NCBI RefSeq assembly: GCF_030269685.1
Contig: NZ_BSTT01000008.1
Coordinates: forward strand, 1 to 64,000
Direction: 5' to 3'
DNA length: 64,000 nucleotides
DNA from: Actinomycetospora sp. NBRC 106378
GTDB lineage: Bacteria; Actinomycetota; Actinomycetes; Mycobacteriales; Pseudonocardiaceae
Shown: piece by piece, positions 46,645 through 55,947 of the stretch
How the letters are laid out: the number at the start of each line of letters is the position of its first letter
How positions within the stretch are numbered: position 1 is the first letter of the stretch
Notes under the pieces: model-generated
Seen by the model: only the letters and a program-made list of their open reading frames with translations
The model's database searches: none
What the model was told of the DNA's origin: nothing
Made by a program: the position numbers and the translations under genes

Positions 46645-47226
46645 TCAGCGGCCGGGCAGGTCCACCCGGGTGGCCACGATCTCCCCACGCTGGTCCCGCT
46701 CGCCCGTGACCGTCACCTGCAGCCCCGTCCGGAGCGCCGCGTTGCCCTCGGCCGCCGGGGTGGCGACGACCGTGCCGGGAGTGGTCTGGAGGGCCGTCAG
46801 CGTCCCGTCGGCCGCCCGCACGGTGATCACCGGGGAGCCTCCGGGCGGCGTGTCCACCGACTCGACGGTGCCGATGGTCTGGGGCACGGAGCCCGGACCG
46901 GTCGCGGGTGCGGTGGCGCGCCCGATCAGGAGGCCGGCGCCGAGCAGGATCACCCCGCCGAGGACGAGCAGCAGGATGCGGGTGGACCGGGCCATGCCGG
47001 GTCGCCGCAGCCGCTCGCGCACGTCGACGTCGTCGATCGGCTCGTCGAGCACGGCCGCCGAGGTGCGGGTGCTGCCGGTCGGCTCCTCCTCCCAGCCGCG
47101 CGCCGGGCCGCCGTCACGGCGCACCGTGTCGGGCCCGAAGGGCGGCTGCGGGCTGGCCGGACGGATCGGCCCCGTCTCCGTCGTGGTCTCCGCCGCGTCC
47201 GTCGCGGGCTTCTCCTCGTCCGACAT
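46645..47226 (-). CDS. Single-pass membrane protein with beta-rich extracytoplasmic domain
   Basis: A 193-residue protein. An acidic, disordered cytoplasmic part of ~80 residues is followed by one helix (ILLLVLGGVILLGAGLLIGRAT). The extracytoplasmic part (TIGTVESVDTPPGGSPVITVRAADGTLTALQTTPGTVV, LQVTVTGERDQRGEIVATRVDL) looks like an OB/DUF5666-type beta barrel. It ends the strand group that begins with the MacAB-like operon and starts 11 bp after the permease stop, so it is probably part of that operon. Confidence 0.65.
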   Translation of the reverse strand: MSDEEKPATDAAETTTETGPIRPASPQPPFGPDTVRRDGGPARGWEEEPTGSTRTSAAVLDEPIDDVDVRERLRRPGMARSTRILLLVLGGVILLGAGLLIGRATAPATGPGSVPQTIGTVESVDTPPGGSPVITVRAADGTLTALQTTPGTVVATPAAEGNAALRTGLQVTVTGERDQRGEIVATRVDLPGR

Positions 47227-47237
47227 GGTCGTCTCCT

Positions 47238-48461
47238 CTACTCCCGACGCAGGGCCTCGATCGGCCGCAGACGCGCCGCGCGCCGGGCCGGGTAGCCGCC
47301 GAAGAACACCCCGATGACGATGGAGACCACGACGGCGACGACCACCGCCGCGGGCACCACGATCGCCCGGAAGCCGTTGGGCAGCGGGATGAACGTCCCG
47401 GCCACGCCGAGCCCGACACCGATCAGACCGGCGAGCACCGACAGGATCGTCGACTCCACCAGGAACTGGCCGAGGATCGCCGACGGCGGAGCCCCGAGGG
47501 CCTTGCGGATGCCGATCTCGCGGGTCCGCTCGGTGACCGACACGAGCATGATGTTGGTGATCCCGATCCCGCCCACCAGCAGCGAGATCGCCGCGATGCC
47601 GGCCAGGAGCAGTGAGAACGTCGAGAGCGTCTGGTCGAGCACCTGGGCGAGCTGCGCCGAGCTGATGAGCTGGTAGTCGCGGTCGTTCGGGTCGGTGATC
47701 CCGTGCCGGCGGTCGAGGATCGAGTAGATCTCCGACTCCGCGGCGTCCTGGGTCGCCGACGAGCGCGCGCCGACGACGATCTGGGTGAGGTTCCCGAACC
47801 CGGTGAACGAGCTCTGCACCGTCGTGATCGGGGCCAGGACGTTCGAGTCGGGGTTGGCGAACCCGCCGCCCTGCCCCTTCGCCTGCAGCACCCCGATCAC
47901 CTGCAGCGGGACGCCCTTCACGAGGACGGTCTGCCCGAGGGGGACCGACCCGGCGCCGAACAGGTCGTCGGCGACGGTGCGGCCGATCACCGCGACCGGG
48001 CGCCCGGCGCTCACGTCGGCGTCGTCGTAGGCGCGACCGGAGGCCACGACGGTGTTCGACCCCGGGAAGTACTCGGGGGTGCTGCCGATCACGGTGTCGG
48101 TCTCGGAGTTCGCCCCGGCCGCCACGGTCAGCGACGCCTGCACGACGGGCGCCACGTACCCGACGTCGGGTGCGCCCTGCGGGTCGGCCAGTGCCGCCGC
48201 GTCCCCCGAGGTGAGCGGGCGGGAGGAGGCCCCCGCAGCGGCGCCCGCCGTCCCGCCCGGCGCCCGGGCCAGCACGGTGATGCTGTTGGCGCCCAGCCCG
48301 GAGATCTGGCTCTGGATGTACTGCGCGGCACCGTTGCCCAGAGCCGTCAGCAGGATCACGGCAGCGATGCCGATGACGATCCCGAGCATCGTCAGCAGCG
48401 AGCGCAGGCGGTTGGCGAGCAGCGCCCGGACGGCGAACCGGACGATCTCGACGAAGCTCAT
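47238..48461 (-). CDS. MacB-type ABC transporter permease
   Basis: A 407-residue permease with the MacB/FtsX arrangement. The first helix (LLANRLRSLLTMLGIVIGIAAVILLTALGNG) is followed by a large extracytoplasmic MacB_PCD domain, then three C-terminal helices with VGGIGITNIMLVSVTERTREIGIRKALGA, the coupling signature that contacts the ATPase. Such permeases work in mechanotransmission rather than classic import. ATG at 48461 overlaps the ATPase stop as ATGA. The cognate adaptor and ATPase are upstream. Confidence 0.92.
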   Translation of the reverse strand: MSFVEIVRFAVRALLANRLRSLLTMLGIVIGIAAVILLTALGNGAAQYIQSQISGLGANSITVLARAPGGTAGAAAGASSRPLTSGDAAALADPQGAPDVGYVAPVVQASLTVAAGANSETDTVIGSTPEYFPGSNTVVASGRAYDDADVSAGRPVAVIGRTVADDLFGAGSVPLGQTVLVKGVPLQVIGVLQAKGQGGGFANPDSNVLAPITTVQSSFTGFGNLTQIVVGARSSATQDAAESEIYSILDRRHGITDPNDRDYQLISSAQLAQVLDQTLSTFSLLLAGIAAISLLVGGIGITNIMLVSVTERTREIGIRKALGAPPSAILGQFLVESTILSVLAGLIGVGLGVAGTFIPLPNGFRAIVVPAAVVVAVVVSIVIGVFFGGYPARRAARLRPIEALRRE

Positions 48462-49174
48462 CGACGGAGCCCGGAGGTCTCGGTGAGCCGTCCGTCCGTC
48501 ACCGTGACCACCCGGTCGGCCCGGGCGGCGACCTCGTCGTCGTGGGTGATCAGCACGATGGTGCGACCGGCTGCGTGCAGGCCGTCGAGGAGGTCGAGCA
48601 CGTCCTCCGTGCTGGCGGAGTCGAGGTTGCCGGTGGGCTCGTCCGCCAGCAGCAGGGCCGGGGCGGTGACCAGGGCACGGGCGACGGCGACCCGCTGCTG
48701 CTGACCGCCGGAGAGCTCGTTGGGGCGGTGGTTCGCCCGGCCCGCCAGCCCGACCACGTCGAGCGCCGCCAGGGTCCGCTCCCGCCGGACGCGCCGGGAG
48801 ACCCCCGCGTAGACGAGCGGCAACTCCACGTTGGCGAAGGCCGTGGTGCGCGGGATGAGGTTGAACGACTGGAACACGAAGCCGATCTGCCGGTTGCGCA
48901 GCACCGACAGCTGGCGCTCGTCGAGGTCGGCGACGTCGAGCCCCTCGAGGTAGTAGTTCCCCGCGCTCGGCGCGTCGAGGCAGCCGAGGATGTTGAGCAG
49001 CGTCGACTTGCCCGAGCCCGACTGGCCGATCACCGCGACGTACTCGCCCCGGCGCACCAGCAGGTCGACCTCGCGCAGCGCGTGCACGGCCGTGTCGCCC
49101 GCCCCGTACACCTTCGACATCGACCGGACGTCGAGGACGGGGACGTCGCGCCGCCCGACGTCGCGCACGGTCAT
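48458..49174 (-). CDS. MacB/LolD-type ABC transporter ATPase
   Basis: A 238-residue ATPase. Walker A GQSGSGKST, Q-loop FVFQSFNLIPRTTAFANVELPL, signature LSGGQQQRVAVARAL, Walker B LLLADEPTGNLDS and H-loop LITHDDEVA are all in place. The LNILGCLDAPSAG and RTTAFANVELPL segments are of the MacB/LolD class. ATG at 49174 overlaps the adaptor stop as ATGA. It forms a complex with the adjacent permease. Confidence 0.95.
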   Translation of the reverse strand: MTVRDVGRRDVPVLDVRSMSKVYGAGDTAVHALREVDLLVRRGEYVAVIGQSGSGKSTLLNILGCLDAPSAGNYYLEGLDVADLDERQLSVLRNRQIGFVFQSFNLIPRTTAFANVELPLVYAGVSRRVRRERTLAALDVVGLAGRANHRPNELSGGQQQRVAVARALVTAPALLLADEPTGNLDSASTEDVLDLLDGLHAAGRTIVLITHDDEVAARADRVVTVTDGRLTETSGLRR

Positions 49175-50886
49175 CGCCCGGAGCCGCCGCCGGCACCGCC
49201 GCCGTTCGCACCGCCTCCGCCACCGCGCAGCCCCCGCAGGGTCGCGGCGCTCGAGGCCGACTGGTCGGGCAGCACCACGAGGTCGCCGAGCGAGAGGCCG
49301 GAGGTCACCTGGGTGACGGTGTCGGAGGCGAGGCCGGTCCCGATCGTCCGCTCGGCCGTGGTGCCGTCGGGCTGCAGGACCTGCACCGTCGCCTGCCCGG
49401 AATCGGCCCCGCCGACCGGGGTGACGGCGACCGAGGGCAGGAACGTCACGTCGTTCGCCTGCCGGGTGGTGATCGACACGCTCGCGGACATCCCCGGGCG
49501 CAGCCCCGGCGGAGGAGCGGTGATGGCCACCGCCGTGCCGTACTGCACGGTCGACTGCGACCCGGGCAGCAGGTTGATCGAGACGACCGACCCCGGGAGC
49601 TTCTGTCCCTGCAGGGCGTTCACCGACACCGCCACGTTCTGCCCGGTCGCCACCTTCCCGACGTCGAGCTCGGGCACCTGGGCGAGCACCTGCATCGCGC
49701 CGAGGTCGGCGATCGTCATCACCGCGGGCGCGGTCTGGGCGGCGGTCGCGTTGGAGGCGGCGCCGGTGCTCGCGCCGCTCGCCGCGCCCGACGCGGAGCC
49801 GGCGCCGGTCGTGGCGGACTGGCCCGACCCCGCGCCGCTGGAGATCGCCGATCCGTCCGGCAGGCGGCCGCCGGCGGGGTTCCCGGTGTCGGTCTGGCTC
49901 ACCACGATGCCCTGCGGCCCGGCGAGCTGGCCCGCCGCGCCGTCGAGGCTCACCACGGTCCCGTCCGCGGGGGCCACGAGGTCGAGGTTCTGCGTGTTCT
50001 GGAACGCCTGCACGCGGGTCGCCTTCGCCTGGGCGAGCTGGGACTCGGCGTTGCGGACCGCCGCCTCACCCGGGTCCGCCGACGTCTGCGCCGTGGTGCC
50101 GGCCTGCCCCGTCCCCGACGTCGAGCCGGTGGAGCCGCCCGTCGTCGTCCCTCCGGTGCTCCCGCCGGTGGTCCCGCCCGAGCCGCCGCCGCCGGTCTGG
50201 TCGGCCATCGGCCGGACCTGCTCGACGCCGGAGCCGGAGCCGGAGAACCGGTTGATCGTGACGAGTCCGCCCTGCTGCTGTTGCGGCGCCGCCTGCTGCG
50301 GGGCGGGCTGCTGCTGCGACGAGGTCGTGGTCGTCCCGGAACCCGGCGCGCCCGACGTCGTGCCCGTCGTCGTGCCCGTCGTCGTCCCCGTCGTCGTCCC
50401 CGTCGTCGCGGCACCGGTCTTCGGCTGCTGCCCTCCTGCCGCTGCGCCGGTCCCGGCCGTCGAGCCGGTGGTGGACTGCTGCTGCGTGGACTGCGGGTGG
50501 TCCTGCTGGTAGTGGGCGTCGTCGAGCTGCTGCTCGGCCGCCGCGACCTGGGCGTCGGCCGACGCGAGGCTGGCCTGGGCGTACTCGCCGTCCAGGCGCG
50601 CCACCGTCTGGCCCTTGGTGACCCGGTCGCCCAGCTTCACCCGGACCTCGTCGATGCGCCCGCTGCTGGAGAAGTTCAGGGTCGCGCTGGTCGCGCTCGT
50701 GACGGTGGCGGCGGCCGTCACGGTCTCGGCCACGGTGCCGCGCCCCACCGGCGTCGTGCGCAGGGCGGAGTTCGAGCTGTTCGAGGTCAGGGTGAGGCCG
50801 GCGACGGTCCCGCCGATCGCGAGCAGCACCAGGACGACGACCGCCCCGTTCACGATCCAGAGTCGACGTGAACTCCCAGCCGGCAT
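49171..50886 (-). CDS. HlyD-type membrane fusion (adaptor) protein with low-complexity insert
   Basis: A 571-residue secreted or membrane-anchored adaptor. One N-terminal helix (LWIVNGAVVVLVLLAIGGTVAGL), then the split lipoyl domain (ATLNFSSSGRIDEVRVKLGDRVTKGQTVARLDGEYAQASLASADAQ ... LVAPADGTVVSLDG), a beta-barrel, and a C-terminal membrane-proximal domain (GSVVSINLLP, AITAPPPGLRPGMSASVSITTRQANDV). Between the two halves of the lipoyl/coiled-coil region lies an insert of ~150 residues with Thr/Gly/Ser/Gln repeats, where the coiled coil of Gram-negative MacA would be. The organism has no outer membrane tunnel, so the hairpin may have been replaced by a flexible linker. ATG at 50886 has no clear ribosome site. 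Confidence 0.88.
   Translation of the reverse strand: MPAGSSRRLWIVNGAVVVLVLLAIGGTVAGLTLTSNSSNSALRTTPVGRGTVAETVTAAATVTSATSATLNFSSSGRIDEVRVKLGDRVTKGQTVARLDGEYAQASLASADAQVAAAEQQLDDAHYQQDHPQSTQQQSTTGSTAGTGAAAGGQQPKTGAATTGTTTGTTTGTTTGTTSGAPGSGTTTTSSQQQPAPQQAAPQQQQGGLVTINRFSGSGSGVEQVRPMADQTGGGGSGGTTGGSTGGTTTGGSTGSTSGTGQAGTTAQTSADPGEAAVRNAESQLAQAKATRVQAFQNTQNLDLVAPADGTVVSLDGAAGQLAGPQGIVVSQTDTGNPAGGRLPDGSAISSGAGSGQSATTGAGSASGAASGASTGAASNATAAQTAPAVMTIADLGAMQVLAQVPELDVGKVATGQNVAVSVNALQGQKLPGSVVSINLLPGSQSTVQYGTAVAITAPPPGLRPGMSASVSITTRQANDVTFLPSVAVTPVGGADSGQATVQVLQPDGTTAERTIGTGLASDTVTQVTSGLSLGDLVVLPDQSASSAATLRGLRGGGGGANGGGAGGGSGR
50348..50408. repeat. 12-bp tandem repeats in the adaptor insert
   Basis: About five copies of a 12-bp unit (GTCGTCGTGCCC and GTCGTCGTCCCC) encode GTTT repeats on the minus strand. 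Slippage-driven length change is plausible. Confidence 0.8.
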
Positions 50887-50979
50887 GGGCCGGAGACTAG
50901 GACCAGCCGCATCGCCCGTTGCGCCCGGGGGGTGACGATCCGGCAGCACACTCCCGGCTGTGTGACCCGGGGGTGACGC

Positions 50980-51534
50980 TCAGGCGTACACCGAGGGCTC
51001 GAGGGTGCCGATGTAGGGGAGGTCGCGGTACCGCTCGGCGTAGTCCAGCCCGAACCCGACCACGAACTCGTTCGGGATGTCGAAGCCCACGTAGCTGACG
51101 TCGACGTCGAGCTTCGCCGCCTCGGGCTTGCGCAGCAGCGTGACCACGTGCAGCGAGGCCGGGCCCCGCGACTCGAGGTTCTTGCGCAGCCACGACAGGG
51201 TCAGCCCCGAGTCGATGATGTCCTCGACGATGAGCACGTGGCGCCCGGAGATGTCCCGGTCGAGGTCCTTGAGGATCCGCACGACGCCCGACGACGAGGT
51301 CGCCGACCCGTACGAGCTGACCGCCATGAACTCGAGCTGGGTGGGCACCGGGAGCCGCCGCGCGAGGTCGGTCATGAACATGACCGCACCCTTGAGCACG
51401 CCGACCAGCAGCAGATCCGGCTCTCCCGGGCCGGGTGAGCCGTAGTCGGCGGCGATGCTGTCGGCCAGCTCCCCGATCTTTCCCTGAATCTCCTCGGAGC
51501 TGATGAGCACGGACGCGATGTCGCCGTCGTACAC
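50980..51534 (-). CDS. hpt: Hypoxanthine(-guanine) phosphoribosyltransferase
   Basis: A 184-residue purine salvage enzyme that makes IMP or GMP from the base and PRPP. The PRPP-binding motif [17 protein letters not shown] has the paired acidic residues. [17 protein letters not shown] and [27 protein letters not shown] are family typical. GTG at 51534. It follows tilS by 21 bp, as in mycobacteria (Rv3624c-Rv3625c). Confidence 0.96.
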   Translation of the reverse strand: MYDGDIASVLISSEEIQGKIGELADSIAADYGSPGPGEPDLLLVGVLKGAVMFMTDLARRLPVPTQLEFMAVSSYGSATSSSGVVRILKDLDRDISGRHVLIVEDIIDSGLTLSWLRKNLESRGPASLHVVTLLRKPEAAKLDVDVSYVGFDIPNEFVVGFGLDYAERYRDLPYIGTLEPSVYA

Positions 51535-51555
51535 CTCGAGCAGACTCCTTCGTCG

Positions 51556-52518
51556 CTACGTCCCCGGCCGCGCCGAGCGCACCGTCAGCCTGCCACGCGT
51601 CCGGATGACCTCCAAGCCGCCGGGGAGTGACGGCGGCCCCTGTCCGCGCCAGCGGGCCACCAGCGCGTCCACGGCCCGCAGCTGCGCCTCGTCCCATCCC
51701 ACCGCGCCCCGGGCCGCGAGCCACGACCGCAGCACGCGTCGTCGCACCGCTGCCGGCTCCTTCCCGACGACGGCCGTGGCGAGGCCGCCGTCGTCGTCCT
51801 CCGCCGCCCGCCGGACGTCCTCGGCGAGCGCGGTGAGGGCCGCGTCGTCGTCGGCGAGCTGGGCGGCCGTGCGCGCCAGGGCGGGTGCGACGCCGCCGGC
51901 GAGCACCTCCTCGAGCAGCGGCAGGACCTCGTGGCGCAACCGCACCCGGGTGTAGCGGGGGTCGTCGTTGTGCGGGTCCTCCCACGGCTCCAGCCCGAGC
52001 TCCGCACACGCCTGCCGGGTCGTCGAGCGCCGGACCCCGAGCAGCGGCCGGCACCACGGCGGGTCCCAGGTCCGCATCCCGGCGAGCGAGCGCGCCCCCG
52101 AGCCCCGTCCGAGTCCGAGCAGCACCGTCTCGGCCTGGTCGTCGAGGGTGTGTCCCAGCAGGACCGGCGCGCCGCCGAGCGCGTCGGACGCCGCCCGCAG
52201 CGCCGCGTACCGGGCCCGGCGCGCCTCCCCCTCGGGCCCGTCGGGTCCGTTCCCGACCACGACGGCCCGCACGGTCGCGGTCGCCCCCAGACCGACCAGC
52301 TGCGCCCGGGCGCGCTCGGCGACCGCGTCCGACCCGGCCTGCAGCCCGTGGTCGACCACCACGGCGTGCACGTCGCCGCACACCACGGTGGCCGCCGCGG
52401 CAAGCGCCAGCGAGTCGGCCCCGCCGGAGCAGGCCACGAGAACCGGCCCCGACCCGGCGTCGGGAAGAGAGGACCGCAGCGCGCGCCGGACCTCGGCGAC
52501 CGCGACGGGAACCCCCAT
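51556..52518 (-). CDS. tilS: tRNA(Ile)-lysidine synthetase
   Basis: A 320-residue N-type ATP pyrophosphatase that modifies cytidine-34 of the AUA-reading tRNA-Ile. The PP-loop is SGGADSLALA, followed by VVVDHGLQAGSDAVAERARAQLVGLG and LLGHTLDDQAETVLLGLGRGSGARSLAGM. The C-terminal domain is short, as in mycobacterial TilS. The ATG at 52518 overlaps the stop of the zincin gene by one base (TGATG). Confidence 0.95.
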   Translation of the reverse strand: MGVPVAVAEVRRALRSSLPDAGSGPVLVACSGGADSLALAAAATVVCGDVHAVVVDHGLQAGSDAVAERARAQLVGLGATATVRAVVVGNGPDGPEGEARRARYAALRAASDALGGAPVLLGHTLDDQAETVLLGLGRGSGARSLAGMRTWDPPWCRPLLGVRRSTTRQACAELGLEPWEDPHNDDPRYTRVRLRHEVLPLLEEVLAGGVAPALARTAAQLADDDAALTALAEDVRRAAEDDDGGLATAVVGKEPAAVRRRVLRSWLAARGAVGWDEAQLRAVDALVARWRGQGPPSLPGGLEVIRTRGRLTVRSARPGT

Positions 52519-53591
52519 CAGCCGTGGACGCGGTCCATCCAGGCCGACGGATCGGTGATCTCCGAGCGGCGGGGCAGGGTGTCGGGCGAGGTCCAGACGG
52601 CGTTGAAGCCCTCCATGCCGATCGTGCCGACGACCTCGTCGACGAACACGCGGCCCTGCTCGTACTGCTTGACCTTCGCCTGCACGCCGAGCAGGACCCG
52701 CAGCAGCCGGTCGATCGGGCCGCCGCCGCGCCGACGGGCCGAGAAGCGGCCGCGGATCGTCGCGACCGACGGGATGACGGCGGGCCCGACCTCGTCCATC
52801 ACGTGCTCGGCGTGGCCCTCGAGCAGCGTCGTCAGGGCGAGCAGGCGGTCGAGGATCGCGCCCTGCTCCGGGCCCTGGAGGAGCTCGAGCATCGAGGTGT
52901 CGCTGCGCGACCGGATCGCCCGGGTGATCTCGGGCAGGCGGTCGAGCGCCGCCGAGACGCCGCTCTCCATGCCCGAGGCGAAGGCGGTGACCTCGTCGCG
53001 GAAGTGGTCACGGAGCCAGGGCACGGCGGTGAACTGCAGCCGGTGCGTGGCCTCGTGCACGCACACCCAGAGCGCGAAGTCCTCGGCGTCGACCTCGAGC
53101 GCCTGCCGCGCGGCCGTGACGTTCGGGGCGACCAGCAGGAGGTGGCCGCCGTTCTGCGGGCCGGCGAACGGGTCGTACTGGCCGAGCACCTTCGTCGACA
53201 GGAACGCCAGCAGCGTGCCCATCTGCGCGCCGGCCACGCCCGCCGTGACGCCCGAGGCGGCCCGGGCGAGCAGCCCCGGCGAGGGGGTGCGTGCGGCGGT
53301 GGGCAGACGGACCCCGGAGGTGAGCGTGCGGATGCCCTCGACGCCCGAGGCGATCCAGCCCGGGCGGTCGACCACGGCGGCGTCGGGGATGTCGTACCCG
53401 GCCCCGAGGCCGGTCAGCTCCCGGACGTGTCCCTCGCCGACCCGGGCGCCGCGCGCGAGCCGGGCGACCTCCGCGGCCGCCTCCTCGCGGCCCACGGCGG
53501 GTCCGGGCGGCACGAGTCGCGAGCCGGTGGCGACGGCGAGGTCCCAGCGCACGGGCAGGCCGGTCGCGGGACGTTCGCTGGTGGCGGTCAC
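52518..53591 (-). CDS. Zincin-like metallohydrolase (F420-biosynthesis-associated family)
   Basis: A 357-residue protein with the zinc motif HEATH (HEATHRLQFTAVPWLRDHF), and a third likely ligand region TLLEGHAEHVMDEVG. This pattern belongs to the actinobacterial DUF2342/zincin family sometimes called coenzyme F420 biosynthesis-associated. A helical membrane-facing segment (LLARAASGVTAGVAGAQMGTLLAFLSTKVLGQYD) precedes the active site. Its substrate is unknown. It is between tilS and dacB as Rv3626c is. GTG at 53591; stop overlaps the tilS start. Confidence 0.88.
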   Translation of the reverse strand: MTATSERPATGLPVRWDLAVATGSRLVPPGPAVGREEAAAEVARLARGARVGEGHVRELTGLGAGYDIPDAAVVDRPGWIASGVEGIRTLTSGVRLPTAARTPSPGLLARAASGVTAGVAGAQMGTLLAFLSTKVLGQYDPFAGPQNGGHLLLVAPNVTAARQALEVDAEDFALWVCVHEATHRLQFTAVPWLRDHFRDEVTAFASGMESGVSAALDRLPEITRAIRSRSDTSMLELLQGPEQGAILDRLLALTTLLEGHAEHVMDEVGPAVIPSVATIRGRFSARRRGGGPIDRLLRVLLGVQAKVKQYEQGRVFVDEVVGTIGMEGFNAVWTSPDTLPRRSEITDPSAWMDRVHG

Positions 53592-53617
53592 GTCCTCCAC
53601 CGTACGGATCCCCGGCC

Positions 53618-53676
53618 GGTGGCAGGAAAGCGTCGTTGCTGTCACCGGGTGGCAGCAACGACGCTTTCCTGCCACC
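53618..53676. repeat. Perfect 24-bp inverted repeat (element also at 57340)
   Basis: The arm 53618-53641 (GGTGGCAGGAAAGCGTCGTT then GCTG) and its exact reverse complement 53653-53676 flank an 11-bp loop. A third exact copy of the 24-bp unit is at 57340-57363. This dyad fills the gap between dacB and the zincin gene. It could be a terminator hairpin for dacB, or an operator or a small mobile repeat family. Confidence 0.92.
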
Positions 53677-53698
53677 CGAGGGCCACCGGGGACCCGGC

Positions 53699-55249
53699 CT
53701 ACCGGCAGCCGCAGCCCCGCAGCGCCGTCGCGAGCGCGTCGAGACGGGGGCGTGCACCGACGGGATCGGGCCCGTTGGACATGAAGGCGAACACCAGCAG
53801 GCGCCCGTCGACGTCGGACACCACCCCGGCGAGCGCGTTGGTGCCGGTGAGGGTGCCGGTCTTGGCGCGGACCCAGCCCCGGCCGGCGGCGTTGGTGGAG
53901 TCCGCGGTGTAGCGGTCGACCAGGGTGCCGGTCCCGGCCGCCACGGGGAGCCCGTCGAGCAGCGGGCGCAGGATGGCGGTGCGCGGGTCGGTGCCGGTCG
54001 GGGCGGCGGCCGGCGTGAGGACGGACGCGAGCACGGCGGCGGGGATGCGGTTCTCGGTGGAGAGCCCCGAGGCGTCGGAGGTCGTCACGCCGGTGGTGTC
54101 GACGCCGTTCTCGCCCAGGACCTTCCGGATCGCGCCGGTGGCACCGGCGAAGGACGCGGGGGCGTTCTCCCGGATCGCCACCTCGCGGCCCAGCGCCTCG
54201 GCGAGCAGGTTGTCCGAGTTCGTCATCGCGGTGTGCACGAGCTCGGTGAGCGGCGGGGACTCCACCCGACCGAGGACCGCCGCCCCGGCGGGAGCGGTCC
54301 CGTCGCGCACCGTGACGTCCGCGCCGAGGCGCTTCCCGAGCGCGGTCCCGACGTCCTGCGCGGGGGTCCCGGACCGGGCGCCGTCGAGGGCCGTGGGGTC
54401 GAGCCGGGCCCCGTCGAGCATCGTCGGGACCATCGGGGCGAGGTTGCCACCGGCGATGTCGACCGGGTCCCAGCCGGGCGCGAGCAGCGGCCCGCTGTAG
54501 CGGGAGGTGTCGACGTAGACCGTGCGCAGCGGCTGCCCGCCGCGAGCGGCGCGGACCTGGGCGACCAGGTCGTCGAGGTGGGCGGCACCGGGATAGACCG
54601 ACTCGCGGCCGTCGGGCAGCGAGGACAGCGACACGTCGCCGCCGCCGACGAGCACCACCGAGTCGGGCGTCGGACCCGCCGTCACGGTCGTCGGCAGCCG
54701 GGTCTCGGGGTCGAGGGAGAGCAGGGCGGCCGCCATCGTCAGCAGCTTCGTCGACGACGCCGGGACCTGGGGCTCCGCGGGGTTGCGGCTCCACAGCGGG
54801 GTCTGCGGCGACGCCGGGTCGAGCACCACCCCGGTGAGGTCGCCCAGGCCGGCGGTCCGGCCCCCGAGGGCGGCGGCGACCCCCTCCGGCGTGGGGGTCG
54901 GGGCGGAGGCGGGCAGCGCGGCGAGCTCCGGGCGGAAGACGACCGGCTCCGGGGGATCGACGGACGCCGACACCGGCAGGCCCAGCGTCCGCGCGAGACC
55001 CGGTGCGGTGAGCACCGCGGCGGTGCCGAGACCACCCAGCAGCGCGAGGACCACCAGGACGACGAGCGCCCGCGTGAGGATGCGGCGCGACCGCGGGACC
55101 TCCGCGCGGTGGCTGGTGGGTCGCTCGTCGGCCCGTCCCTCGGAGCGGTGATCGACCTCGCTGGCCGTCAGGAACGCCTCCCCCGTCGATGCCGGTGCGA
55201 CCTGCCCCACGTCCGTCCGTGGTCGCGCGTCGCTGCCGGTACGACACAC
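53699..55249 (-). CDS. dacB: D-alanyl-D-alanine carboxypeptidase/endopeptidase (PBP4/DacB type)
   Basis: A 516-residue low-molecular-weight penicillin-binding protein trimming peptidoglycan peptides. An N-terminal cytoplasmic part of ~60 residues is followed by one membrane helix (ILTRALVVLVVLALLGGLGTAAVL). Active-site motifs are SSTK (SxxK), SDN (TNSDNLLAEALG) and KTGT (RAKTGTLTGTNALAG). The insert domain between motif 1 and 2 is typical of PBP4. Its place beside ppa matches Rv3627c. GTG at 55249 precedes the anchor region. Confidence 0.93.
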   Translation of the reverse strand: MCRTGSDARPRTDVGQVAPASTGEAFLTASEVDHRSEGRADERPTSHRAEVPRSRRILTRALVVLVVLALLGGLGTAAVLTAPGLARTLGLPVSASVDPPEPVVFRPELAALPASAPTPTPEGVAAALGGRTAGLGDLTGVVLDPASPQTPLWSRNPAEPQVPASSTKLLTMAAALLSLDPETRLPTTVTAGPTPDSVVLVGGGDVSLSSLPDGRESVYPGAAHLDDLVAQVRAARGGQPLRTVYVDTSRYSGPLLAPGWDPVDIAGGNLAPMVPTMLDGARLDPTALDGARSGTPAQDVGTALGKRLGADVTVRDGTAPAGAAVLGRVESPPLTELVHTAMTNSDNLLAEALGREVAIRENAPASFAGATGAIRKVLGENGVDTTGVTTSDASGLSTENRIPAAVLASVLTPAAAPTGTDPRTAILRPLLDGLPVAAGTGTLVDRYTADSTNAAGRGWVRAKTGTLTGTNALAGVVSDVDGRLLVFAFMSNGPDPVGARPRLDALATALRGCGCR

Positions 55250-55324
55250 TAGAGCGGACCGACGAAGGGTTCACCGACCCCGGTCGGGTGACGGCCCCCC
55301 GACGACCGCAGTGAGGACGCTGTA

Positions 55325-55816
55325 GTGGAGTTCGACGTTCTGATCGAGATCCCCAAGGGGAACCGGAACAAGTACGAGATGGACCACGAGTCCGGGCGGC
55401 TGCGCCTCGACCGCACCCTCTTCACCGCCACGCAGTACCCGGCCGACTACGGGTACGTCGAGAACACCCTCGGCCTCGACGGCGACCCGCTCGACGCGCT
55501 GGTCCTCGTCCAGGAGCCGACCTTCCCGGGCTGCCTGATCCTCGCCCGCACCATCGGCATGTTCCGCATGACCGACGAGAAGGGCGGCGACGACAAGCTG
55601 CTCTGCGTGCCGGCGGGCGACCCGCGCCAGGAGCACCTGCGCGACATCCACCACCTCTCGGAGTACGACCGCCTCGAGATCCAGCACTTCTTCGAGGTCT
55701 ACAAGGACCTCGAGCCCGGCAAGAGCGTCGAGGGCGCCGCGTGGGTCGGGCGGTCGGACGCCGAGCAGGAGATCCGCGACTCCTACAAGCGCGCCGAGGA
55801 GCACGGCGCGCACTAG
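55325..55816 (+). CDS. ppa: Inorganic pyrophosphatase
   Basis: A 163-residue family I pyrophosphatase that hydrolyses PPi to drive biosynthesis. The signature is [22 protein letters not shown] with the magnesium-binding Asp residues. [28 protein letters not shown] starts the enzyme. GTG at 55325. Divergent from dacB with a 75-bp gap, as in mycobacteria. Confidence 0.98.
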   Translation: MEFDVLIEIPKGNRNKYEMDHESGRLRLDRTLFTATQYPADYGYVENTLGLDGDPLDALVLVQEPTFPGCLILARTIGMFRMTDEKGGDDKLLCVPAGDPRQEHLRDIHHLSEYDRLEIQHFFEVYKDLEPGKSVEGAAWVGRSDAEQEIRDSYKRAEEHGAH

Positions 55817-55823
55817 CCTCTCC

Positions 55824-55872
55824 GGTGGGCGTGCAGGGCGCCCCCGGGTCCGCGGGCAGGGCAGAGCCCACC
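55824..55872 (+). terminator. Possible terminator after ppa
   Basis: GGTGGGC (55824-55830) and GCCCACC (55866-55872) can pair, with a self-complementary GGGCGCCC inside. It lies just after the ppa stop. Confidence 0.5.
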
Positions 55873-55947
55873 TGAGCCGGCGTCGGACGTCGTCCTCCGG
55901 TCGCTCCTGCCCGTCACGCGGACCACGGGCTCACGAGGAGGACCGTG

